From JAVBPP01 sp031549535 (GTDB taxonomy: Bacteria; Bacillota; Clostridia; Oscillospirales; Acutalibacteraceae), in the NCBI GenBank assembly GCA_031549535.1, contig JAVBPP010000077.1:1-12992 (forward strand): a DNA stretch of 12,992 nucleotides, written 5' to 3'. Below, piece by piece: positions 5,318 to 12,896 of this stretch (its first letter is position 1; each line of letters begins with the position of its first letter). Position numbers and translations under genes: made by a program. The notes beneath the pieces are model-generated. The model was not told where the DNA came from, made no database searches, and saw only the letters and a program-made list of their open reading frames with translations.

Positions 5318-6304
5318 TTACTGCTCCAAATGCTTTTCGATAAAGGTCTTGATGGTTCCGAAATACAGCTCCGGATCCTTGCCGGCGGCCTCGGCATGTG
5401 CCGCGCCGGGAATAATCAGCTTTTCTTTTTCACACTGGGCGTTTTCATATAAGATATCCAGCATCCAAAACGGCACGAAGTCGTCCTTATCCCCGTGAAT
5501 AAACAGGGTTGGGGTGTTGGATTTTTTCACCTGCTCCAGGCTGGAGGCCTCTTTCAAGGCAAAGCCGGACTTCAAGCGGTTCACCGTATCCGCCGCGTGC
5601 AAAAGCGGGAAGGGGCTGCGGTCAAACATTTCGCGGCACTGCACGGAGAATTCGTCCCACACCGAGGTGTAGCCGCAGTCCTCAATCGCGCATTTCACGT
5701 TACCCGGCAGGGTTTCGCCCGTCACCATCATCACAGTCGCCCCGCCCATGGAAATGCCGTGCAGAATAATTTGCGGGTTGTGGTATTTTCGGTTGAGGTA
5801 ATCAATCCACGCCAAAACGTCGATACGATCCAGCCAGCCCATGCTGACATATTCATTCTCGCTCTCGCCATGGCCGCATAAATGCGGGCAGAGCACATTG
5901 TAGCCCCACTGGGTAAAGACACGCACAATGCAGCCGTCAATCTCCGGCGAGCAGGCATAGCCGTGCAGACTGATGATGAACACATCACTCTCGGGATTTT
6001 GCAGCAAATCCGCATGCAGGCGCTCGCCGCGCTGGGAGATTGCCGTCACTTTTTTAATCGGCTGCTCGCGGTACCATTCCACGCCCTCCTTGCGCAGCAT
6101 GAAATAGGGGTCGTCGCGCACCAAATCCTCCAGGCGCTTTGTTTCCAGCTGTTTATCCGGGTTCCAGCTTTGCTCCGCCGCCGCGCTGCGGTGCAGAATT
6201 CGTTTGACCATGGTGTTGCCGATTGCAAGGTACACCGCACCCGCCGCAGTTGCCGCCCCGGCTACACCGAGCAGCGCTTTCAGCCCTTTGTTCTTTTTAG
6301 CCAT
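5318..6304 (-). CDS. Membrane-anchored alpha/beta hydrolase (serine hydrolase)
   Basis: This 328-residue protein has an N-terminal hydrophobic segment (about residues 8-30, Ala/Gly-rich) after a Lys-rich start, so it is probably a membrane anchor with the catalytic domain outside. The alpha/beta hydrolase core starts near residue 85. SLHGYACSPE (112-121) forms the oxyanion region, G183-I-S185-M-G is the nucleophile elbow, GDKDDFVP (271-278) carries the acid and H303 is the catalytic His. It resembles the clostridial YqkD/BEM46-like hydrolases; the substrate is unknown. I chose the ATG at 6304 because AGGGAGG sits about eight bases upstream. A longer frame to 6358 exists but would run into the upstream metalloprotease gene. 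Thirteen bases separate it from that gene. Confidence 0.85.
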   Translation of the reverse strand: MAKKNKGLKALLGVAGAATAAGAVYLAIGNTMVKRILHRSAAAEQSWNPDKQLETKRLEDLVRDDPYFMLRKEGVEWYREQPIKKVTAISQRGERLHADLLQNPESDVFIISLHGYACSPEIDGCIVRVFTQWGYNVLCPHLCGHGESENEYVSMGWLDRIDVLAWIDYLNRKYHNPQIILHGISMGGATVMMVTGETLPGNVKCAIEDCGYTSVWDEFSVQCREMFDRSPFPLLHAADTVNRLKSGFALKEASSLEQVKKSNTPTLFIHGDKDDFVPFWMLDILYENAQCEKEKLIIPGAAHAEAAGKDPELYFGTIKTFIEKHLEQ

Positions 6305-6317
6305 TGCAATAGCCTCC

Positions 6318-6986
6318 CTATTCCCAATTCTCACACTGCAGCCGTTTTTGCAGCGCAAGCAGTTTTGCCGCCGCCACGGGGTATTCCGGAACCGCTTCTT
6401 TGACCAGGTTCCAAAACTGCAGTTGGTGGTTCATTTCTTTTTTATGGCATAATTCATGGATTACCACATAGTCCACCGCGTCCTCCGGCGCCATCATCAG
6501 GCGAAACGTAAAATTGACTGCACTGCCGGAGCAGCTGCCCCAGCGCCCCTTTGCGCTTGTGATGCGCAAGGCCGGCACCGCTACGCCGACCAAGGGCGCA
6601 AAACGCGTGAGTTTTTCCGCAAGAATTACACGCGCCTGCTCTTTATAAAACCGAATCAGCCCCTGCCGAATGCCCTCACTGTCCAAGCCCTCCGGCAAGG
6701 CGATTTCTCCGCCGCGCAGCTGTGTGTGCGGCACCGCCGCCGGAATCAGGCGTTTTTCTTCCCCCAGGAACAGTACGCTGCTGCCGTAGTGCAAGGCAAA
6801 ACGATTCCGCAGGGCCAGCTCTGCTCGCTGCCGCATGAGGTTCCTTGCGATCCAATCCGCACGTTTTTGCACTATGGCATCAATTGCCGCCTGCGAGGAA
6901 CGCAGCGGCGCGTGCACCACCACGGTGCCCTCGCGGACGCTGATACTGACCGTGCGCCGTTTTGTGCGCACAAGATAATATTCCAT
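6318..6986 (-). CDS. YgjP-like zinc metallopeptidase (SprT/M48-like, DUF45)
   Basis: This 222-residue protein belongs to the YgjP/DUF45 family of minimal metallopeptidases. The zinc motif H177-E-L-C-H181 is followed by H187 in the conserved MNHQLQFW segment, giving the three ligands and catalytic Glu178. The upstream family block KGRWGSCSGSAVNFTFRL (146-163) is intact. The length is typical (220-240). E. coli YgjP-type proteins are poorly characterised; links to DNA-restriction loci exist for some members but nothing here supports that. Its start lies four bases after the hisF stop, with the Shine-Dalgarno AGGGAAG inside the end of hisF. Confidence 0.88.
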   Translation of the reverse strand: MEYYLVRTKRRTVSISVREGTVVVHAPLRSSQAAIDAIVQKRADWIARNLMRQRAELALRNRFALHYGSSVLFLGEEKRLIPAAVPHTQLRGGEIALPEGLDSEGIRQGLIRFYKEQARVILAEKLTRFAPLVGVAVPALRITSAKGRWGSCSGSAVNFTFRLMMAPEDAVDYVVIHELCHKKEMNHQLQFWNLVKEAVPEYPVAAAKLLALQKRLQCENWE

Positions 6987-6990
6987 GGCA

Positions 6991-7749
6991 CTATACTTCC
7001 CTGACGGAAACGCCCTTATCCTTGAGAAATTGCTTTAGAGCGCCGATTTCCACCTCGCGGAAGTGGAACAGGGAGGCCGCGAGCGCCGCGTCCGCCTTGC
7101 CCACAGTCAACGCCTCATAAAAATGTTCCATGCTGCCCGCTCCGCCGGAGGCGACAACCGGAATGCCCACCGCGTCTGAAACCGCGGCGGTCAATTCCAG
7201 GTCATAGCCTGTTTTTCTGCCGTCAAAATCCATGCTGGTGAGCAGAATTTCCCCCGCGCCGCGCTCGTAGGCCTCTTTCGCCCAGGCGACCGCATCCTTG
7301 CCCGCCGGAATTCTGCCGCCGTTGCGGTAAACCTCCCAGCCCGTTTCGCTCTTTTTGGCGTCAATGGCGCACACCACACACTGGCTGCCGAATTTCGTTG
7401 CGGCATCCGTCAAAAGCTGGGGGTTGCGCAGAGCCGCCGAGTTGACGGAAACCTTGTCCGCACCCGCACGCAAAATCTCTGTAAAATCCTCCACGCTGCC
7501 AATACCGCCGCCGACCGTGAACGGGATGAACACACTCTGCGCCACGGCTTTTACAACGTCCAGCATCGTTGCCCGCCCCTCGTGAGTGGCCGTGATATCC
7601 AAAAGCACGAGCTCGTCCGCGCCCATTTTGTTGTAATAGCTTGCGCATTCCACAGGGTCGCCTGCATCCCGCAGGCTTACAAAGCTTGTGCCCTTCACCA
7701 CCCTGCCATCCTTTAAATCCAGGCAGGGTATAATCCGTTTTGCGTGCAT
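6991..7749 (-). CDS. hisF: Imidazole glycerol phosphate synthase cyclase subunit HisF
   Basis: HisF is the (beta/alpha)8 cyclase subunit that turns PRFAR and ammonia into IGP and AICAR in histidine synthesis. With the ATG at 7749 the 252-residue product begins MHAKRIIPCLDLKDG, placing the catalytic residues at exactly the canonical D11 and D130 (CAID). Phosphate-binding loops are visible at TVGGGIG (78-84) and VASGGAG. A GTG two codons upstream (7755) could also serve, with AAGGA five bases before it. I prefer the ATG because of the numbering match. It follows hisH by 17 bases; the usual hisA between or beside them is missing. Confidence 0.95.
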   Translation of the reverse strand: MHAKRIIPCLDLKDGRVVKGTSFVSLRDAGDPVECASYYNKMGADELVLLDITATHEGRATMLDVVKAVAQSVFIPFTVGGGIGSVEDFTEILRAGADKVSVNSAALRNPQLLTDAATKFGSQCVVCAIDAKKSETGWEVYRNGGRIPAGKDAVAWAKEAYERGAGEILLTSMDFDGRKTGYDLELTAAVSDAVGIPVVASGGAGSMEHFYEALTVGKADAALAASLFHFREVEIGALKQFLKDKGVSVREV

Positions 7750-7766
7750 GGCCACATCCGTCCTTC

Positions 7767-8384
7767 TTATCTCAAATTAATAAAGTTTTGCAGCATCAAA
7801 AGCCCCAAATCGCCACTTTTTTCAGGGTGGAACTGGCAGGCTGTCAGGTTCCCCCTGGCAATTGCCGCGTCAATCGTTACGCCGTAGCAGCTTTGCGCGG
7901 CAACAAATGACCGGTCGAGCGCATGTAAGTAAAAGGAATGGACAAAATAGCAGTAGCTTTCCTTCGCGATGCCCGCGAACATGCCGCCCCGCTGCGAAAG
8001 GGTGAGGGAATTCCAACCAATGTGCGGCACCTTCAGCCCGTTTGCCGGGAGCCGTTCGATTGCTCCCTCCAGCAGCGCAAGGCCGGGGACTCCGGGGCTC
8101 TCCTGCGAGGCCGGGAACAGTAGTTGCATCCCCAGGCAAATCCCCAAAAAAGGCTTGCCGCCTGCCATCGCGTCTTGGGCGGCCTCTCTCACCGCGCCGC
8201 ATAAGCCACGCTGTTCCATGGAGCGCATGGCGTCGCCAAACGCGCCCACTCCGGGCAAAATCACTGCGTCCGCGCGCAAAATTTCCGCCGCGTCCGCGCA
8301 AATTTGCGCCTTGGCTCCCAAAAAATCCAGCGCATGCTTAACACTCTGCAAGTTTCCCGCTCCATAGTCCACAATCGCAATCAT
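7767..8384 (-). CDS. hisH: Imidazole glycerol phosphate synthase glutamine amidotransferase subunit HisH
   Basis: HisH is the class I glutaminase that feeds ammonia to HisF. With the start at 8384 the product is 205 residues, the usual length, beginning MIAIVDYGAGNLQSV. The catalytic triad is C83 (GICLGMQLLF), H186 and E188 (QFHPEKSGDLG), and the PGVGAFGDAM glycine-rich loop is at 44-53. AAGGAG (8395-8400) is the Shine-Dalgarno, about ten bases upstream. The frame stays open to 8510, but that extension reads through the promoter and has no family match. It is the first gene of the seven-gene minus-strand operon. Confidence 0.95.
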   Translation of the reverse strand: MIAIVDYGAGNLQSVKHALDFLGAKAQICADAAEILRADAVILPGVGAFGDAMRSMEQRGLCGAVREAAQDAMAGGKPFLGICLGMQLLFPASQESPGVPGLALLEGAIERLPANGLKVPHIGWNSLTLSQRGGMFAGIAKESYCYFVHSFYLHALDRSFVAAQSCYGVTIDAAIARGNLTACQFHPEKSGDLGLLMLQNFINLR

Positions 8385-8406
8385 CTGCTCAAAACTCCTT
8401 TGCAAC

Positions 8407-8415
8407 AGTATAGCA
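8407..8415 (-). promoter_or_regulatory. Extended -10 promoter of the hisH operon
   Basis: On the minus strand the sequence reads TGCTATACT, an extended -10 element (TGn plus TATACT). No good -35 is seen 17 bases upstream, which is typical of extended -10 promoters. Transcription would start near 8400, right at the Shine-Dalgarno of hisH, so the leader would be very short. An inverted repeat, AAAGCGT (8440-8446) with ACGCTTT (8455-8461), lies just upstream and could be an operator. Confidence 0.45.
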
Positions 8416-8473
8416 TAAGTTTTGCCGCACTGCATCAGAAAAGCGTGAAAAAAAACGCTTTGCCACATTTTTG

Positions 8474-8501
8474 TTGACTTTCCCCAAAAACATGCTATAA
8501 T
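8474..8501 (+). promoter_or_regulatory. Sigma-A promoter of the riboswitch and cation ATPase
   Basis: TTGACT (8474-8479) and a perfect TATAAT (8496-8501) are separated by 16 bases. Transcription would start near 8508. It faces away from the hisH promoter, so the two transcription units are divergent. The transcript would open with a hairpin: GTGCA (8512-8516) with TGCAC (8541-8545), and inside it AAAACGC (8520-8526) with GCGTTTT (8531-8537). The riboswitch core begins at 8549. Confidence 0.85.
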
Positions 8502-8548
8502 TTTTATCAAGGTGCATAAAAAACGCGCTTGCGTTTTGGGTGCACATT

Positions 8549-8710
8549 CAAAGGGGAGTAGCTTGGCCGGTCGGATTTCGATCGGTTTCCGCTTGTCAAC
8601 AACCTGTCGGTTACGGTGCGTTTGCCCGAGGACCTTCTGGCAGCGGACCTTTCAGCGTGGGAGCAAGACCTTTGGCAGAGTGTTGCTCTGCCAAAGGTCT
8701 TTTATTTTTT
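8549..8710 (+). promoter_or_regulatory. yybP-ykoY (Mn2+) riboswitch with terminator platform
   Basis: The conserved 5' core CAAAGGGGAGTAGC (8549-8562) and the 3' core GCAAGACCTTTG (8663-8674) are the diagnostic halves of the yybP-ykoY family, which senses Mn2+ and often controls Mn2+ exporters and P-type ATPases. CAAAGG (8549-8554) pairs with CCTTTG (8669-8674) to close the aptamer. The same CCTTTG is the 5' arm of the terminator, whose 3' arm contains an identical CAAAGG (8692-8697). The two structures therefore exclude each other, giving a clear ON switch: with metal bound the aptamer holds CCTTTG, the terminator cannot form and the ATPase gene is transcribed. The family identity is recognised from its consensus by eye; the ligand is known for the family. 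Confidence 0.92.
8666..8710 (+). terminator. Riboswitch-controlled intrinsic terminator
   Basis: AGACCTTTGGCAGAG (8666-8680) and CTCTGCCAAAGGTCT (8686-8700) form a perfect 15-bp stem with loop TGTTG. The T-rich tail runs to 8710. This is the expression platform of the riboswitch and lies 25 bases before the ATPase start codon. Confidence 0.95.
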
Positions 8711-8735
8711 ATTGAGAAGGGTTGGATACCGGGAA

Positions 8736-11405
8736 ATGAAGTATTACCTCGAACAAATCCCCGCCGTATTTCAAGACGTGAACAGCTCCGAGCTTGGCTT
8801 AACAAGCGCGGAGGCTGAAAAGCGCTTGGCGGCAAACGGCAAAAACAAGCTTGCGGAGGCAAAAAAGGATTCTCTGCTCAAGCGTTTTGTGCAGCAGATG
8901 CTCGACCCCATGATTTTGATTCTGCTCGCGGCGGCGGCGATTTCCGCCGTGCTTTCCGTTGCGGAAAAGCACTTTCCGACGGATGTTATCATCATCCTCT
9001 CCGTCGTCATCATCAACGCCATTCTCGGCGTTTATCAAGAGAGTAAGGCGGAAAAGGCCATTGAAGCCCTGCAAGAAATGTCCGCCGCAACCTCCAAGGC
9101 TCTGCGTGATGGCAATATCGTCAGCGTGCGCAGCGAGGATTTGGTTGTGGGCGATGTTATTTTGCTGGAAGCGGGCGACGCCGTCCCTGCAGACTGCCGT
9201 ATTTTTGAATGCGCCAGCATGACCATTGAGGAGGCCGCACTCACGGGCGAATCCGTTCCGGTGAGCAAGCGCATTGACAAGCTTTTGGGCAACGACAAGG
9301 GCGAGGTGCCCTTGGGCGACCGTAAAAATATGCTCTACATGGGCAGCACTGTAGCCTACGGCCGCGGCAAGGCTGTGGTGGTTGACACCGGCATGAAAAC
9401 CGAGATGGGCAAAATCGCGGACGCCATCGCAAATGCCGAAGAGGGGCAAACCCCGCTGCAGATTAAGCTCACGCAGCTTAGTAAATATCTGACCTATATC
9501 GTGCTGGGCATTTCCATATTCATTTTCGGCTTTCGTATTATTATGGAGTACAGCGCCGGGCGCACACCGGACTTTAATTTTGTGCTGGAATGCTTTATGA
9601 TTGCGGTTTCCCTGGCTGTTGCGGCCATTCCGGAGGGTTTGGCGGCCGTGGTGACTGTAGTGCTCTCCATGGGCGTTACCAACATGGCGAAGAAAAACGC
9701 CATTATCCGCAAGCTTACCGCAGTGGAAACCCTGGGCTGTGCCCAGATTATCTGCTCGGATAAAACAGGCACCCTGACACAGAATAAAATGACCGTGACG
9801 GAGCACTATGGCAAGGACGAGGCCAAGCTTGCCACGGCTATGGCGCTTTGCTCCGATGCGGAGGTGGACGAAGCAGGCAGTGTAATCGGCGAGCCGACAG
9901 AGGTTGCGCTGGTGAGCTACGCCCTCAGCCAAAAGTTGAACAAGAACGAGCTGAAAGAAAAAATGCCCCGCGTGGCGGAGGCTCCCTTTGACTCCGGCAG
10001 AAAGATGATGTCCACCGTGCATCAGCTGGAAAACAGTGTCATGCAATTCACCAAAGGCGCCCCGGACGAGGTGCTCAAGCGCTGTAACCAGGCAGAGATT
10101 GACGGCCAGGTTGTAGCGTTGACGGATGCGCTGCGCGCGGAAATCCTTGCGGATAACAAGCGCATGGCCGATAAAGCGCTGCGTGTGCTCGCCGCCGCCT
10201 ACAGAACCTACCCCACCGTGCCCGCTTCCTCTCAGCCCGCGGATTTGGAGCAGGATTTGATTTTCATTGGCCTAACGGGTATGATTGACCCGGTTCGCCC
10301 CGAGGTTAAGCTTGCCATTGAGGAATGCCGCCAGGCCGGCATTACCCCGATTATGATTACCGGCGACCACCGCGACACGGCCATTGCCATCGCCAAGGAG
10401 CTGGGCATTCTGGAGGACGCCTCCCGCGCCATTACAGGCGCGCAGCTGGACGAAATTACAGATGAGGATTTCTTTGAGCATGTGACGCAGTATTCCGTTT
10501 ACGCCCGTGTGCAGCCGGAGCATAAGGTGCGCATTGTCAACGCCTGGCGCAGCCGCTCCATGGTAACGGCCATGACGGGTGACGGCGTAAACGACGCCCC
10601 TTCCATTAAAAATGCGGATATCGGCGTAGGTATGGGCATCACGGGCACGGACGTGACGAAAAATGTTGCGGACATGGTGCTCGCGGACGATAACTTTGCA
10701 ACCATCGTTTCCGCCGTTGCCGAGGGCCGCCGCATCTATGACAACATTCGTAAGGCCATCCAATTCCTGCTCGGCTCCAACTTGAGCGAGGTGCTCTCCA
10801 TCTTCTTTGCAACGATGCTGGACTTTATCATCCTAAAGCCCGTGCACCTGCTATGGATTAACCTGGTGACCGACTGTTTCCCGGCGCTTGCGCTCGGCTC
10901 CGAGAAGGCGGAACGCGACATCATGCTCCGCCGCCCGCGCAGCCCAAAATCTGGTGTTTTTTCGGACGGCTTGGGCATTGACGCGCTGTATCAAGGTGCC
11001 ATTGTTACAGTACTGACCATGATTTCGTACTATATTGGCGAGTTCCTGCACAGCGGCAAATTAATTTTCATGCATATTACGGAAGAAAATGGCGCAGAAG
11101 GGATGACCATGGCGTTCTTGACGATGTCCATGTGTGAAATCTTCCACTCCATCAATATGCGCTCTCAGCGTGGTTCCGTTTTCAGCATGATGATAAAGGG
11201 CAGCCACAATAAGTTCCTTTACATCGCAACCACAGCCTCCCTCGCGTTGACGACTTTGGTTGTAACAGTCCCCGCCGTTGCAGGCCTGTTCGGCTTTGAC
11301 CCGATAAGCCCCAAAGAATATGCCGTTGCGCTGGCTCTGGCGTTTGTGATTATTCCGCTGGTGGAATTCATTAAATTTGTGCAGCGGAAAGCAGCGAAGA
11401 AATAG
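8736..11405 (+). CDS. P-type (P2A, SERCA-like) cation-transporting ATPase, likely Ca2+/Mn2+ export
   Basis: This 889-residue membrane pump has all core P-type motifs: TGES at 170-173 (actuator), PEGL at 299-302 (M4), the phosphorylation site D342 in SDKTGTLT, and TGDGVND at 614-620 (hinge). About ten membrane spans follow the P2A pattern. The residues equivalent to the SERCA calcium sites all appear kept: E300 (M4), N682 and E685 (M5), N709, T712 and D713 (M6) and E801 (M8). SERCA's Gly after the M6 Asp is C714 here. Transport is out of the cytoplasm, driven by ATP. The yybP-ykoY riboswitch upstream argues that Mn2+ is a physiological inducer and probably a substrate. I chose the ATG at 8736 because upstream in-frame codons lie in the riboswitch terminator; a GAGAAGGG at 8714-8721 is a somewhat distant Shine-Dalgarno. 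The gene ends at a strong terminator. Confidence 0.93.
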   Translation: MKYYLEQIPAVFQDVNSSELGLTSAEAEKRLAANGKNKLAEAKKDSLLKRFVQQMLDPMILILLAAAAISAVLSVAEKHFPTDVIIILSVVIINAILGVYQESKAEKAIEALQEMSAATSKALRDGNIVSVRSEDLVVGDVILLEAGDAVPADCRIFECASMTIEEAALTGESVPVSKRIDKLLGNDKGEVPLGDRKNMLYMGSTVAYGRGKAVVVDTGMKTEMGKIADAIANAEEGQTPLQIKLTQLSKYLTYIVLGISIFIFGFRIIMEYSAGRTPDFNFVLECFMIAVSLAVAAIPEGLAAVVTVVLSMGVTNMAKKNAIIRKLTAVETLGCAQIICSDKTGTLTQNKMTVTEHYGKDEAKLATAMALCSDAEVDEAGSVIGEPTEVALVSYALSQKLNKNELKEKMPRVAEAPFDSGRKMMSTVHQLENSVMQFTKGAPDEVLKRCNQAEIDGQVVALTDALRAEILADNKRMADKALRVLAAAYRTYPTVPASSQPADLEQDLIFIGLTGMIDPVRPEVKLAIEECRQAGITPIMITGDHRDTAIAIAKELGILEDASRAITGAQLDEITDEDFFEHVTQYSVYARVQPEHKVRIVNAWRSRSMVTAMTGDGVNDAPSIKNADIGVGMGITGTDVTKNVADMVLADDNFATIVSAVAEGRRIYDNIRKAIQFLLGSNLSEVLSIFFATMLDFIILKPVHLLWINLVTDCFPALALGSEKAERDIMLRRPRSPKSGVFSDGLGIDALYQGAIVTVLTMISYYIGEFLHSGKLIFMHITEENGAEGMTMAFLTMSMCEIFHSINMRSQRGSVFSMMIKGSHNKFLYIATTASLALTTLVVTVPAVAGLFGFDPISPKEYAVALALAFVIIPLVEFIKFVQRKAAKK

Positions 11406-11431
11406 GCTAACTGATGTAGCTAATTCAACGA

Positions 11432-11472
11432 AAAACCCTGGGGCGCAGCTGTTTGCTGCGCCCCAGGGTTTT
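11432..11472 (+). terminator. Intrinsic terminator of the cation ATPase gene
   Basis: A perfect 18-bp stem (11432-11449 with 11455-11472) with loop TGTTT has a GC-rich centre, an A run on its left and a T run on its right. It starts 26 bases after the stop codon. The A run means it could also work in the reverse direction. Confidence 0.93.
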
Positions 11473-12114
11473 ATGGCTGTTTTCTATGGCGCAATTCAAA
11501 CGGCTGTAAACCAGGATGCGCCGCAAGCGCAGCCGTTTACACGGAACGGGAGCGGCTTATACGACCGCCCGCGAAGCGACCGAGGCGTGACACCGGAAAA
11601 AGGCGCTGACCCCTGCGCCACGCCGAACCTCGATGAGAGCGTCATACAGCAGGCGTTCATCGACAACGCAGGCGGCATATTCAATCAAAAGGAAACCCTC
11701 ATCCATGCGATGGAGTGCGTTGTGGCGTCAATCATGGAGACCGACGAAATCAACGATCTCATCACACGACTGCAAGCCGAAAACGATGAGCGCGAAGCAG
11801 AACTCCGAATCCTCGTGCGGCAGCGAACCTCGGAGGAGATTGTGCCGGAGGAGAACCTCAGACGGTACGAGGAGCTGTGCGGCCCCTTCGAGGAAACTCG
11901 CAAACGCATCAAGAAGCTCAGGAATGATCGCGTCCACGGCACGTCGCGCAAAGAGCAGATCAATCAGTTTATATCCTCGCTCCGAGAGCATGACAAGCCG
12001 CTGGCGGCCTTTGACGCCGACCTGTGGAACGCCATCGTCGACCACGGCACGGTGCATCCGAACAGAATCGTATTCACGCTTAAGGACGGCACGGAAGCTG
12101 AGTGTGAGATTTAA
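11473..12114 (+). pseudogene. C-terminal remnant of a large serine recombinase
   Basis: From about 11610 the frame reads as the C-terminal third of a large serine site-specific recombinase. It begins CATPNLDESVIQQAFID, where the recombinase zinc-ribbon domain normally ends. A long charged coiled coil follows, with LITRLQAENDEREAEL and EETRKRIKKLRND. The end, FDADLWNAIVDH then RIVFTLKDGTEAE, is the family's closing segment. The catalytic resolvase domain, the DNA-binding domain and most of the zinc ribbon are absent. The part from 11473 to about 11610 is open but has no recognisable homology, and the ATG at 11473 abuts the terminator with no ribosome binding site. It is probably the scar of an integrative element. 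The 5' part contains a 9-bp inverted repeat, AAACGGCTG (11498-11506) with CAGCCGTTT (11530-11538). Confidence 0.7.
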
Positions 12115-12121
12115 ATAGAGC

Positions 12122-12158
12122 GAGAGCCGCGTCCTAAGTTAATCGGGACGCGGCTCTC
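12122..12158 (+). terminator. Hairpin terminator after the recombinase remnant
   Basis: GAGAGCCGCGTCC (12122-12134) and GGACGCGGCTCTC (12146-12158) form a perfect 13-bp stem with an 11-base loop, eight bases after the recombinase stop. No T run follows on the plus strand. On the minus strand the tail is GCTCTATTT, so it may serve genes coming from the right as well. Confidence 0.6.
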
Positions 12159-12162
12159 TGCT

Positions 12163-12194
12163 GTAGAAAATATGGTGCTTATCGCAATAAGCAC
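12163..12194 (-). terminator. Terminator of the AAC(6')-like gene
   Basis: On the minus strand GTGCTTAT, a TGCG loop and ATAAGCAC (12175-12194) form an 8-bp stem followed by the T-rich tail CATATTTTCT. It lies about 77 bases past the stop of the acetyltransferase gene. A further copy of GTGCTTAT sits at 12239-12246 on the plus strand. Confidence 0.6.
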
Positions 12195-12270
12195 ATATAC
12201 ATTAGGGACAACTCGGTTTTACGCCGGAAAGGTAGCGAGTGCTTATTCGGTTCAGTCTGCTTAGTTTAAC

Positions 12271-12807
12271 TTATAATCTTTTCGCCATGTGTATGTCCGG
12301 TTTTCCTGTCCCGTATGCATCGGGTACAACGCCTGTCACGGTATATCCACGCTTTAGATAAAACGCTGTTTGGTGTGCACCTGGGGTAAAATTGGCTAAC
12401 TTTTGATATAAGTTCTCGTATAAATCTATATTTGCAAAAGAGGTTTCGCCGCCATCATTTTCGTCACTTGCACCTAAAATGAGTACTGTGCCACCTTTTT
12501 CTTTCGCGGTTTTTTCTATCAATTCTAACAACTTTGAGCCAATACCTTTTCCTTGCATATCACCCCTCACAACAAGAGGATGCAACTCAAAAACTTTACC
12601 ATACTGCGGTTCTAATCCTACCCAGCCAACAACTTCGTCGTCTTGCACTGCGGCAAATAAGATGTGTTCAGGGTTTTCTTCACATTCTTCAATTTCTTTT
12701 TCGGCATCAAAAAGTGTTGCCCACCCTTCGGGAATTTCGTCTGTCAGCATTTGTGCAGCTTGTCTTCGTTGAAAATTGTTTAGTGTATCAAATCTTACGA
12801 TTTTCAT
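12271..12807 (-). CDS. AAC(6')-Ii-like aminoglycoside 6'-N-acetyltransferase (GNAT)
   Basis: This 178-residue single-GNAT protein resembles the chromosomal AAC(6')-Ii of Enterococcus faecium along its length. Shared blocks are NPEHILFAAV (45-54), PQYG (67-70), ELHPLVV (74-80, holding the E74 and H76 equivalents of the AAC(6')-Ii active-site residues), the acetyl-CoA loop QGKGIG (85-90), DLYEN (128-132), FYLKRGY (149-155) and KPDIHMAK (169-176). Such enzymes acetylate the 6'-amine of kanamycin/tobramycin-type drugs; activity of this one is inferred, and such proteins may have other natural substrates. The Shine-Dalgarno AGGTGAGG lies seven bases before the ATG. The gene is clearly AT-richer than the core of the window and sits beside a recombinase scar, which suggests acquisition by transfer. 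Confidence 0.8.
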   Translation of the reverse strand: MKIVRFDTLNNFQRRQAAQMLTDEIPEGWATLFDAEKEIEECEENPEHILFAAVQDDEVVGWVGLEPQYGKVFELHPLVVRGDMQGKGIGSKLLELIEKTAKEKGGTVLILGASDENDGGETSFANIDLYENLYQKLANFTPGAHQTAFYLKRGYTVTGVVPDAYGTGKPDIHMAKRL

Positions 12808-12887
12808 ATAAGCCTCACCTAATATAAACTCGCGACATCAAATGAACAAAACTCACAAGACACCGCTAATAATTCTAAACTGATACT

Positions 12888-12896
12888 ATTATAACA
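12888..12896 (-). promoter_or_regulatory. Extended -10 promoter of the AAC(6')-like gene
   Basis: On the minus strand the sequence reads TGTTATAAT, a perfect TATAAT with the TGn extension. No clear -35 is visible. Transcription would start near 12880, leaving a leader of about 70 bases before the ATG at 12807. Confidence 0.6.

Noticed and set aside
7750..7755. GTG start for hisF two codons upstream
   Set aside because: Possible by spacing, but the ATG start puts the catalytic residues at the canonical D11 and D130.
8616..8735. In-frame N-terminal extension of the ATPase by 40 codons
   Set aside because: It would translate through the yybP-ykoY riboswitch core and its terminator, and has no similarity to P-type ATPase N-termini.
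8799..10046. 415-codon open frame on the minus strand opposite the ATPase
   Set aside because: It lies wholly inside a clearly coding plus-strand gene, is rich in His, Arg and Asn as expected of a shadow frame, and has no recognisable domain.
11377..11472. Recombinase frame extended back into the ATPase gene and terminator
   Set aside because: This part overlaps the ATPase C-terminus and the terminator stem and cannot be real coding sequence.
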